Position numbers and translations under genes: made by a program. 64,000 nt of DNA, from the NCBI GenBank assembly GCA_033439265.1, contig JAVTVX010000016.1, positions 625,001-689,000 of the forward strand, in the 5' to 3' direction. Below, piece by piece: positions 11,472 through 22,630 of this stretch. Source of the DNA: Dillenia suffruticosa (taxonomy: Eukaryota > Streptophyta > Magnoliopsida > Dilleniales > Dilleniaceae). The notes under the pieces are model-generated. The model was not told the origin of the DNA. It ran no database searches and saw nothing but the letters and a program-made list of their open reading frames with translations. The stretch's first letter is position 1. Each line of letters opens with the position of its first letter.

Positions 11472-12345
11472 TGGAAGAATAAAATCTTGAAAAGTGGGGG
11501 GACCCACGGAATTGTTAATAAATTGTGAGTATGGACGATATTCGGAGTTGGATAACTGTGCAAAAATTCGTTTTGACACTAAAAGACGCAAAAGAATCAT
11601 CAGATACACCAGTACTTCCACTCAGCCCTCAGTTGGTAGATACAGATATTGAAAATGCCGCCGCAGATACTTTAGATTAAAAACAATACGTTTATTCTTT
11701 TACGAGAATCTTCAGGTTTCTTTTAAAGGAAGAATCTCTGTATTTATTACTTTTGCGTCAGTCTTTTATTCTTGTGAATCATCCATTATTGGATATAAAT
11801 GTTGCCGCCCATGTGCAATGGTTCACTCGAATATTATCTTTTACGTCTTTTAGTGTCAAAACGAATTTTTGCACAGTTATCCAACTCCGAATATCGTCTA
11901 TACTCACAATTTATTAACAATTCCGTGGGTCCCCCCACTTTCCGAGATTTTATTCTTCCAACCATTACCAAATGTCACCAAAAACCTTATTCGGATACCA
12001 AAGCCATCATTTTTGACAAAATAACCCATGTGGGTCCCACCAAAATTCCCTTTACACATTTATTTTGACAAATTTGGCTGTTTGGGCCCCACAGCATCCC
12101 CTTTTACACATTTCTCAACCATTTCTCCATGTTTTGCCAGATTTGACGCCAAACGGAATCACCTTTCCTTGCCTATATAATGCTTCATTCGGCAAACATG
12201 GAAATCATCCGAAAATCATCAGAACATCAGAACACCTCATCAGAGAAAATCACATCCTTCAGTTTCAAAAAACCCAAACCTCTCTTCGAACGACTCGAGG
12301 AAACATAACCCTTTCAACCACTATGCAAAAAAACGTTTGATTGCT
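11090..12345. repeat. Inverted repeat B (promoter copies 2 and 3, head to head)
   Basis: The arms are about 11090-11590 and 11845-12345, around a unique spacer of about 250 bp. The two TATA boxes (11252-11258 on minus, 12174-12180 on plus) point away from each other, forming a divergent pair. Confidence 0.85.
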
Positions 12346-12348
12346 ACT
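11990..12348 (+). promoter_or_regulatory. Virus-like promoter, copy 3
   Basis: Third copy of the promoter, TATATAA at 12174-12180. The leader breaks off at about 12348, where T-rich repeat DNA resumes. Confidence 0.55.
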
Positions 12349-13460
12349 ACTGTCATGGATGGTCAGCCCTGTCCATGGATAGTCGTCCCATTTTTTTACC
12401 CGTCCTTTTTTTTTGGGGTCCTTGCATTTTTTTAGCCCACCTTTTTTTTTCACTTGAGTCCTTTATTGAGATATAAATTTCTCTATTTTTTTTATTTCAC
12501 AAATAGTTATCTCTTTATTTTTAAATTATATTTTTTTTATTTTTTTTATTTAGATCCTTATTGTCTTTATCTTTGACCCGATTTTTTTTCTGAACAACCC
12601 ATAGTCGTCCACTATTTTTTTACCATAGTTTTTAATTTTTTTTTTGTTTAGGTCCTTCTGCTTTTTTTTTATCCATTTTTTTCATTTAGGTCGTTGTGTT
12701 TTTTTGCTCATTTTTTTGCTTAAATCCTTTATCTTTTTAAGACATAGGCTTTTCTCCTTTTCGTTTTTTAGTCTCGTGGATAGTCGTCCCTGTCTGTCTC
12801 ACATTTTTTGGACCCAGTTTTTTTTTTTTTTTTTTTTCGTTTAGGTCCTTGTGTTTTTTTTCCCTTTTTCATTTAAATTTTTCATTTTTTTGGGATATAA
12901 GTTTTTCCTTTTTGGTTTTTTGGGTTCCACGGATGGTTGTCTCAATCCCTGGATGGTCGTCCCATTTTTTTCGACCTAATTTTATATTTTGATTTAGATC
13001 CTTGTATTTTTTTGCCCAATTTTTTCTTTTTAGTCTTTCGTGTTTTTGGGTCCCACGGATAGTTATAACTTTATTTTTACATCACAATTTTTTATTTTTT
13101 TATCTGATTTTTTCCCTTAAATTCTTCTTCTTTTTTTTTTCGCTGGCGTTTTTCTTTTTTGTTTTTTTTTTTGCCCCACTCTTGCGCGGACACGTGAGAG
13201 AGAGTAGAGAGATGTATCACCAAAAAAAAAAAAGAGAGTAGAGAGATAGGTGAGGTGTTGGGGAGAGGAGAGAGATGGGAGAGGTGTGGGAGAGAGGAGA
13301 GAGAGCGAGTGATGTGATTTAGACCTTAGTTTTTTTCTTTTTTTTGACCCTCGGCCAAATTGGAAAAAAAAAAAAAAAAAAAAAAAGGTCTCCCTCTCCT
13401 CTCTCCCTCACAAAAAAAGGGTCCACTATAGTTTTTGTCCACAGTTTTGATCTCGCTTTT
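12349..13460. other. T-rich low-complexity DNA, then GA and poly-A tracts
   Basis: Repeated short phrases such as GGTCCTTGTG followed by T-runs, and CACGGATAGTCGTCC, mark the same dispersed T-rich repeat as left of the virus-like block. A GA-rich stretch lies at about 13190-13315 and a poly-A run near 13362-13386. No gene is supported; the T-rich frames give only Phe/Leu-rich shadows. Confidence 0.6.
12590..12910. repeat. T-rich dispersed repeat, copy right of the virus-like block
   Basis: Collinear, diverged copy of 7060-7385 with the same ordered landmarks. Direct orientation on both sides of the virus-like block. Confidence 0.65.
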
Positions 13461-14900
13461 CATAATAAAAATATTTTATTAAATTTAATATTATTTTAAT
13501 TTTTTATATTAATATAACATTAAAATAATATTATATTATATTTATGTAATATAATATAATATTTTAATACTAATACTATTTTTTAATATTAAAATAATAT
13601 AACTTTTTATATTTTATTAAAATAATATAATATTTTTAAAATATTAAAAAATTTTGATTTTAAAAATATAATTTTTTGATTATATAAAATGAGATCAAAA
13701 TCTTTCGATTTTATATTCTTTTTAACATTTTTATCTCATTTTTTATATACTTTTTATTATAAAAAAAGGATATAACTTAAAATTTATTGTTTATAATGTG
13801 ATTTATAAAAAAGGATATACTTTTTAATGTTATATCCTTTTTTATAATAAAAATAATATTAAAAAGATAAAAGAATATTAAAAAGAATACAAAATTTTTT
13901 AAATAAATTTTACAGGTCGCTAAAAAATATTAAAAAAGATTATAAAATCAAAACAATTTGAACTCATTTTCTACAATCAAAAGATTTTATTAAATTTAAT
14001 ATTTAGTAAAATAATAATTTATATATTTTTTAAAAACTTTATAATTTATATTTTAATATTAAAATAATATAATTTTTTTAAAAATATTGAAAAACTTTTT
14101 ATTCTAAAAATATTGTTTTTTATTATATAAAATAAGATCAAAATCTTTTGATTTTATATTTTTTAATATTTTTAATGACTTCTAAAAGTTTTTTTTAAAT
14201 ATTATATTCTTTTTTATATTTTTTATCTCATTATTATAAAAAAAGATATAACTTAAAATTTATTGTTTAAAGTCATTCATCTTTTTTGGACATTAACTTT
14301 TCCACTTTTTTAATCCCTCTATTCAAGTTCTTACTATTTTTTGACCCAATTTTCTTTTTCTTTTTTTTTTCATTTTTGTTTTTTGTCTTTTTTAAACATA
14401 ATAAACTAAGATATCGGGTTCAAATTTTATGTATGAAAAAAATAAATATGTAAGAAATTTATCCCATAAAAGTCTAAATTTATTCGAATCGAATTTAGTC
14501 AGATTCAGTATGATTACTAAATATCAATAATTTATTTTTTTTAAAAAAATCTATTGCCACCTTTTCTGCAAGAGGCAATTCATGCTTGGCTTAAAAAAAA
14601 AGATTTTCTCAATGACTAAAAATAATCATAATTTTTTCATAATTAAATATATCCATTTCTCATTAATTCTAGCACATTTTTGTGAAGTAAACAATTTTTT
14701 AAATGCATAATAACAAACAAAATTTATCACATTAATCCTAAATACATGGAGAAAGAAAATGATGAAAGCAATCATAAACACAAAAACAAATAACTAAATA
14801 TATGAACTACAAACAAGAAAAGGATATTCTCATAAGTTAGTGCTATCTAAGCTATTCCACAAACAGTTCCTATGACCCAAAAGTACTAAACAAAAAACGA
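13461..14900. other. Extremely AT-rich spacer with small hairpins
   Basis: Nearly pure A/T over long stretches. An imperfect inverted repeat pairs about 13759-13780 with 13828-13850 around AAGGATATAAC. No gene, transposon terminus or other ordered structure was recognised. Confidence 0.55.
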
Positions 14901-15518
14901 ATTACATATACAAAAGAGAAACAAAAGCCGGAGTGAGTCTCCACAGTTGCTTCACAGCAACACTGCCTATGATAACTCAAGTTATGAAGTTGCAGTCACA
15001 AAAAATGGTATTGGAACAGCTGGACAATGGACCTGCATTTCACAAATTGGAGACAATTTTATACCCCATTAAACATAAAAGGTGTAGTAAACAGAAACAG
15101 GTGATGGGCAGCCTTGTATTATGAGCAACAAATTCTAAGACCCCCTTCAAAAGTAGGATCCATATTATGGCCAAGAAGATTTTGACAAAAATAGTGATCT
15201 AATTGACAAAAACTAAGTTAACATGCCTTCACTGGTTATTGAAAAGCACCTAATAAGATTTTATAACCTTATACAAGATCAAAATATATTTTGATGATCT
15301 ACCTTTTAGTATTCTTCAAAATAGAACAAGGGTTCTGATTAGAATTATCAATCGTTCTGATTAGAATTATCAATCGACTGGCCATCAAATAGCAGCCATT
15401 AATTGGCAATGGCAACTGATCAAACAGTGTATACAAATGAACCTTGTAGAAGACTTAATATGGTGCTTCAAAATCAAGCGCGAGATAATTACCTATGTAC
15501 ATGATGGGTAACCAAACC
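14901..15518. other. 3' flank of the SYN3-type cohesin gene
   Basis: Lies directly downstream of the minus-strand stop codon at 15521-15519 and probably contains the 3' untranslated region. No separate gene was seen. Confidence 0.5.
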
Positions 15519-18500
15519 TCAAAAATCAGCTTTTGATAATGTTGGTGTCAGCTTTATAGTAACATCAGCGTATGACTCTTCTTGTTCTACATCAATAAGT
15601 CTGTAACTCTTCAAGACCTACATGAAACAATGAGAAAAGCATTACATCAATAAACATCAAATTGCATCAGTGGCTTTCATTTTTTAAGAAACACAGAATT
15701 TGAAGAATTAAAACTAATCCTCAAATTTCAGATAAGAAACCAATAATTCAAAGAACGGAATTTAAAAATAAATAAATAAATAAAACAAACTAAACGACAA
15801 CAGCAGCAAGAGATGGCCAACATGATTACAAGGGACCAAGAAACTTGGACCATATCAAGCTAGCTAGTAGAAATTTGGTTGATGACTCATCATAGAAAGC
15901 AATCTATGACCAAACTTAATTTATGCAAGAAATTAAATGTGACTGCACACCGACAGTCCAAATGGTTGTGATCATCTCCCATGTCATGAATGGACAGATC
16001 ATAAACAAGACTCATTTCTGCATGTGGACTTTTTTAGCTGCAATCTTGAAATGGAGATCAAGGTGCGTAGACAGCACCAGAAGATACAAGTTACATGGGA
16101 AATTTGAAAAAGCTTACTCATTACAGGACATAAAGTGGAATTTTTATGAAAAAAACTTACCAAAATTTCAATAAACATTCGTGAGCAGAGTTTTCTTTTT
16201 TCCCCTTCCAATATCTTGTTCAAACTCAGATCACCAGGTACATCATCTGACAGTTCAGCAATAGAAGATTGTCTTTTCAGATATTGAGCAACAGCCCTGC
16301 AAATCAACAGCAGATGTGACTAGAGGCCATTAAGGGCTAACAAATGCCAATAGGACAAGAATGAAATTTTATTCCATTACCTAGTTCTGGCCGACAAAGC
16401 ATCAACCTCTTGAGTTCCTTGAGATCCTGTTATGAGCAATAACATTACACAATTAAATACAGAAACAAACATAAAGCAGCCATAGTATAATATCATTATA
16501 CATCAAATATAGAGGTCATTCAAATCTCCCCTAAGGAAAAAGATCATAGGTTTAAGACTTTCTTAACTTACCTACCGGTGAATTGTTGTCTACTTCCAAA
16601 AACCCTAGATCATCCTGCGACAAATGCCACATCTACACATCAGCATCACAATTAGAAATGTAGAAATGAGTTTTGATGTAATTTGGTACAAATTTTAAGA
16701 TAGTGACGTGATTTCTATAATCTAGTCTATATATGCTATTAGAAGTGCCAATAAGAGTTGAGAAGCGGAGGCAACAACGAACCAAAATGCACCAACAAAG
16801 TTAATCCTATGTAATTTTTTCTAATTTTTGTCACAAACAACAATTATAACCTTTTAGGTGAAATAAAATCTCATCAGAGCATGAAGAACAGAAAAAAAAA
16901 ATGTGAAGAAAGAAGTACATCATTAAATAGGAAAGTCTGATGCTCATGATCAAGCTAAGCCCTACAAAGAGTCTTTTGCATCCACATTTAAAAATAAATA
17001 AAAGAAGGTGCTTCATCTATTGGACATTAAGCCTAATATGGTAATTTAGATTGCATGACTTTCCTTTGCAATAATAATAACACAAGCTTGTTAAGAAAAA
17101 GACTTACAGTTAATGATAAAATTACCAAAATCCAAACAAATAACACATGCATGCAAAACAGAAAATGAAACTGCTCCTTCTACTTCTGCAATAAGATTTT
17201 CTAAGGATGCACGAAGTCCGACTTACTTGTGCTTCAAAAGTATACTCGGGAATATCTGAAAGCCCAGTGTTGTCCATTCCCAGGTGCTCCTCCGTAAAAA
17301 TCATTGGTGTTCGCACCTCAGACCCAAAAGGCCCTGTTGATGGCTCTAAATCTGGAGTTGGCAGCAGCAGAGACTGAGAAGTCATTCCACATGCTGGCTC
17401 GGTTGATGGCTCTATATCTGGTGTCAATTCTCTTCTAGAAGGAAGTACAGATTCAGGAAAAACACTGATAGCAGAACCCTCATCATGTCTAAGACGTCCG
17501 ATTTCCATGTCCTCATTCTGCATTGCAGCTGGCATTTGTGCAGTACTAGGTTGCACATCATCTTCCTCAACAGCAGCTAAATGATGCTTCTCTAAAGTAA
17601 AATCTTGTTGGGAAATATCACAAAGATCCGCACACAGCCCTAATAAAGACATAAGAATATTCTCATTACTTTGGAAGACTTAAGCACAAAGAGGAAAAAT
17701 CAAGTCATTGGGCCAGAGATCACTACCAGAAATTAAAGGCTCAAGAAAGATTTGATCTTTCCTGAAGTGGTTGTTGAATTTCCAAAGATCAATATTTGAG
17801 CATGGGAGCTTCTTTCTTTTTCGAACAAGATCATTAGAATCTTCAAGGGCTTTCTTCATAATGCTGTATTTTCAAAATATTATTACTTCCACCAGGGTAA
17901 ATGAGAATTCATTTTTAATATATATTGACACCCGTACCGATTAGTCAACACGGTGGACTCATCAAAAAACTGTTTCCTTTTCTTTTGCCTTGGTTTTGGC
18001 TTCGCGGATGGAGGAGTGGGACGAAGAGCAAGATGAGGTGATGCATGTACTGCAACATGAAAAAGCAGGGTCAACTATGAGAAAGAGGCTATCTGATCAA
18101 TCATATTCCTTGTTCGTGTGCAGAGTCCCAAAGATTAGAAATCCCAAAGATGAGAAAAATGGACTTGCCAAATGAAATATGTGAATCAACATCTGTTGCA
18201 TCTTTCGAAGCAGCAGAAGCTGGGGGTCCAGGACGTAGCTCAAACGGCACAGACTGCCCTCCAGAGACTATTTCATCATCCAAAATGGGAGAAGGAATTT
18301 CCTTCTCATTCCTTAATTTTTCTTTAGATCCTCGTGATTCACTAGCATCATTCACATTATCATGGGGCAGTAGATGATCATATGACTGTAATTCAGGAAT
18401 AGTGTCTCTCATGATTTCCATCTCCATCAGATTGTCAGTATCTCTCATGATTTCCATCTCTGCCAGATTGTCAATCACACTATCTTCAGGAAACCGTTCA

Positions 18501-20517
18501 TTAAATCTCTCATCCTGAATGCTGGGGCCAGCATCTGAAAACTGCAAAATATGCTCACTTGGGCCAGGATCTGGAAAATCTCCACCATTGCCTCCAGGAA
18601 TACTGTGCATACACAATAGGAAAAAAATGGAAAAGAATTATTTAGTTTGCTGCTGAACAGAATTAGTTCATTTCTTCAACACAAAACAAGAAACAATGAG
18701 AAGCGTACTCTTCCTCCATTGGTTCAGGTCCAAATTCTTTAACTGTTCCTTGAGGGGCCGCATCCATTACCTGACCCTTTAGGGAAACATAAATTTCCAC
18801 TTGTTAATGCAAATCCCATACTTGGCATAAATTTTCAAACATAACACCATAAAAAGTACAGGACCAGAACGAGATGTCTACCTCAGTTAAAGATACAGCA
18901 ATATACGGATCTCGTCCACAAGGAATTTGCTCTGTGAACTTCAAAAACTCTTGTTCAGTCCCAAAGACTAAGAAAAATAAATAAAAGAAAGGACATGCAG
19001 GTTGAAAATAACATAATGACCTTCAGACCTGTAAGTGTGATGTCCTGTGGACTCTTGAGATATTTATCTTGGGCCCTGAAAGTCAAAATAGACGTCGGTA
19101 TGACTGATAGAAATATATAAAAAGAAAAAATAAATTGATAGGCCAAGCACTAAACAGATTACCCTTCATATAAATCAATATCCAAATCCAATGCATCAAG
19201 TTCAAATGTCTCAGGAAGAGTGACAGAGTGAAATGGCGCTTGTGCTGCATCTTCTGGCAGAGTTAATTCAACAGCAGTAGCAGCCTTCCTCAGTGTAATC
19301 AGCACAACATTACAATCTTGGTGTAAATAATCAACTTTTTTTGCAAATATCCGAGTAACACCCAACAAGAGAAATCCTTGCATTCTAAGTGCTATGGGGA
19401 CTTCGGGTTCCATGATACGATCTGCATGGAGAAAACAAAACTGAGTACCAAATTCATCACCGACAAAAAATGCAGCAGATAACATTTGACCTATGCTCCG
19501 AAGTTGGTGGTCATGTAGGCGCAAAGGATTCAGATAAATGATCAAAAGCAATTTTTTACAAGAATAAAAAATTTTAAAAACTAAATTAGGATTGATAAGT
19601 TAACATGAAGAAATTTCATTAGAAATCTACATTGATTTACAAACTGGAAAATAGAACTCAAGAAAAATGCACACATCGCATACAAAATTAACTGCCAATG
19701 ATTCTCCAACAAATGCCCATACATGAAAAACCCTAAAATGTAACTTCTTTCCCAAATTTCTATCCCATAAACACAGAGTAAACATCGTTTTACCAAGTCT
19801 CCAATCCTGAGGACGTAGGCACAGTGTTCAGACAAATGACAAAACAAAAAGGGTTAAAGAATCACATTACATGCATCAGCTTTTGGCAATAATGCTTGCA
19901 AATTTACTTTTGTGAACCCAATACAATATGAGAAATGTTTAACAGCAGCAATTGACCATTACCTGAAAAACTCTAAAATTTAATCACAATTTCAAACCCT
20001 TAAAAAGGGCAAAAAGGGTCTGAAGAAACACAAAATTTGGGATTAAAACAAAACGGGTATTGTTCCAAATCCGCTACCAAGTTTCTTGAACTCTTAATAC
20101 ATCACAGTTACAATATGAATATGAAACAAAATTAGGGTTTCCGAAAACATAAAAGCAAGTAATTGACATAAAAATCAATTACGGTTTCGAAATTCAAATA
20201 AAGATATAAAACCAGTGACGCCGGTTTTCGGTTATCCACTTAAAGTAGCAACTGGAATTCCACACCTTAGTCACGAAATCGAAAACTAAATTCGACTGTG
20301 AGATCAATTAGGGTCTTAAAAAAAATTACGGACACCCAGTGATGGCAATTTTGGATAGAAGAGAAATCGAGGAGAGAGAGAGAGGAGACTGACCGACAGT
20401 GGAGGAAATATCGGTGGAGGTGTAGTGAGACTTCTTGAGTTTGTGTTGAAGATGCGCCGCGCACCATACTGTTCCCAAGGGGCCTTTTCGGGCCAAAAAC
20501 GTATGCGAGTAGAACAT
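15519..20517 (-). CDS. SYN3: Cohesin kleisin, sister chromatid cohesion 1 protein 3 type (RAD21.2-like)
   Basis: Thirteen exons, 5' to 3': 20517-20394, 19421-19163, 19075-19029, 18967-18882, 18770-18709, 18602-18169, 18049-17938, 17863-17727, 17639-17227, 16614-16572, 16426-16381, 16296-16161, 15617-15519. They join in frame to 1998 bp, 665 residues, close to Arabidopsis SYN3. The N-terminal Rad21/Rec8 domain (MFYSHTFLARKGPLGTVW, then VPIALRMQGFLLLGV) binds SMC3; the C-terminal winged helix (AVAQYLKRQSS to the end) binds SMC1. The acidic middle carries FDESTVLTN and RKRKKLP blocks typical of this paralogue rather than SYN2/SYN4 or meiotic SYN1. The protein should close the cohesin ring; the Arabidopsis orthologue is largely nucleolar. 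Exon 6 seems to end at a GC donor (TTTG then GCAAGT), required to keep frame. A 36-bp in-frame tandem duplication in exon 6 encodes two EMEIMRDT copies. Confidence 0.93.
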
Positions 20518-20566
20518 CTCTCCTTTCTTCTTTCTTCTTCTTAGGACTTGCAGAGATAGATGGATG

Positions 20567-20622
<56 letters not shown>

Positions 20623-20780
20623 GAGAGAGAGATAGTGAGAGATTGTGAATGATATGTTGTGTCGTCGGAACTTAGGAAGACTCGAACTATGCGTGGTGTC
20701 GAATCGAACATGGCAGCGCGGGAATCGACAGGTTGGCGGCAAAGCAAAAAGAAAAATTAACAGTAAAAATTGCAGCATTT
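20518..20780 (-). promoter_or_regulatory. 5' leader and core promoter region of the SYN3-type gene
   Basis: On the gene strand a long CT tract (plus strand GA at about 20571-20635) lies 55-120 bases before the ATG, like the pyrimidine patches found around plant transcription starts. No convincing TATA box was seen. The tract is a microsatellite and likely polymorphic. Confidence 0.45.
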
Positions 20781-21731
20781 AATTTTGGTCTCTTTTGCTT
20801 CCAGTGTTTCGAACTTGCGACCCATTTATCAAACCAATTTACATTATTATTGTTTTACTTTTTCTACTATTAATTGAAATAAATTTTTTTTCGCAATTAA
20901 AAGTCTATTTTTTTCATGTCCTCGAAGGAACACTTAGCAGTAAAGATCCCTTGTCCAAATGTCTTTTTCAGGATTTAGTATTCAAACTATATATATATTT
21001 TGTTTTATTTTCACAATTCTATGTAATAAAAAGAATATATTTTTTATATTACAAATTCATATTAAAATTCATGATTTTGGAGCTAGATTAATCGTATTGG
21101 ACAAACGTTTCGTTAATCTAATGGGAAGAGTACTAATATCCCACATTAAAAATAGGGGTACGAATCTTGGTAATAACAAAAACGATATTGGGAGAGCTCC
21201 CTCTTAATTAGGACCCGATAACAGCTCGGTCAAAATTAGTCAAAACAAAACTCTGAATATTCGACGGTGGACCAAATTAGGGACCAAAAAAAAAAAAAAT
21301 TTGCTTGACTGTGTACTTTTTACCACGAACTTTAATAATATATATTTTATTTTTTTAATTATTAAAATATAATTATATCATTTCATTTAATAACTGATAT
21401 CTCTTAAATGTATTGTAAAAAATATATAATATTAATTAATTCAACAAGTTTATATAAAATCGAGCAATAAACATATTACTATAAGTATATATACTATGAG
21501 TTAAATCAAATTGTAGTTAATAGTGTTAAAAAAAATCTATATAAGCATATTAAAAAAAATCAAAAGTCAACTTGGATTAATTAATAATTTAGAAATAAAT
21601 TAATTAAACTTAATAAATAAGCATAAGGGAGAGACTTAAGTGCATTGAATATTAATCATTTATTTTTATTGATTATTTTGTATTGCATCAAATCACTTGA
21701 TAACCCTAATAGAAAACAAGTGAATAACCCT

Positions 21732-21786
<55 letters not shown>

Positions 21787-22630
21787 CTGCCTCTCTCCCC
21801 CCCCCCCCCCCGTACTTACTGCCCAATTCTTTTCCTTCTTATCTTCCACTCCTATCCCTCACTCGTTATACACTATTGTCTTCTCCACGCAGGCCTCCTT
21901 CTCCCTTTTACGTCAATACTATAGTTCTATAATAGATAATGTATGGTATGCAGATATTTTAGATATGATTTAATCTTAAAATTCAAATGATATTTTAGAT
22001 AATAGGGAAATCCTAATTTTTAAGGTTGAAAAAAATTTAGTTTTTGGAGTTTATTTAAAAATTATTTTAGTTTTTGGGATGTAACCAACCATATTAGATC
22101 GCTATTTCTTTTTCATTTTTGTGCTTGATGCAAATAAAAACCATTATTGAAGATACTGATTCGAGAGTGCTACATTGACCCAATACTTGAAAAATCTCCC
22201 AAAGGACTTGGTACAAGAGTTACTGTTACTAAGCTTGAATATCTTAAACAACACTAGAAATTAATAATGAATTTATCTAAGTTACATTAACTCGACTATC
22301 ATTAGCTACTAATTCCATTTTCCAAATCTCTACACCTAAAGTAAATTGATCCGAAAATACCATTGACTCATTATGTTTGAGGAAAAAAGATCACATCTCT
22401 TGTTCAATCCAATACTGCTGCTACAAAACAGAGCACTCTTTATAAACCCAGGTTGCACTCGCAGTCTTTCCTTGCCTCCATCATCTGCAATGAAACAAAT
22501 GTACTGCAACACTGAAATTTTTAGTTATTCTTGATAACCTAGATTAACCAAACAAAGATGAGGCGCTAACCTTTCAGATTCAACCATATTAGCAAGCAAA
22601 CCCTAGCACGTGGATTGTTGTTTCACTACC
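20781..22630. other. Intergenic DNA between the SYN3-type and PSRP2 genes
   Basis: AT-rich, with a (CT)n microsatellite at about 21735-21781 and a poly-C run at about 21797-21811. The last few hundred bases probably hold the 3' untranslated region of PSRP2. No other gene was recognised. Confidence 0.55.

Larger units (their letters stand above)
7386..12348. mobile_element. Rearranged endogenous pararetrovirus-like fossil (probable Caulimoviridae)
   Basis: The block combines a run of very small, closely packed minus-strand frames (7386-9493) with three copies of a TATA-containing promoter and leader in +, -, + order (9494 to 12348). Closely spaced or overlapping small genes behind one strong promoter and a long structured leader are typical of plant pararetroviruses and atypical of nuclear host genes. 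One frame encodes a short coiled-coil protein, as expected for a virion-associated protein. The frame after it ends with a segment resembling the start of a caulimovirid movement protein. No capsid, reverse transcriptase or RNase H region is present, so the copy is incomplete and rearranged, with at least three junctions. Inverted, rearranged clusters are common for endogenous pararetroviruses. Family assignment is inference; genus is not claimed. Confidence 0.55.

Noticed and set aside
14933-16307. Short plus-strand frames and a 102-residue minus-strand frame over the 3' part of the kleisin gene
   Set aside because: They are shadows of or extensions beyond the true exons, running into introns and untranslated sequence.
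18097-18168. Canonical GT donor for the intron after exon 6 of the kleisin gene
   Set aside because: The nearest GT (at AAGTCC) gives the wrong phase for the next exon and breaks the conserved F-V-H-x-S-P join, whereas the GC donor keeps both.
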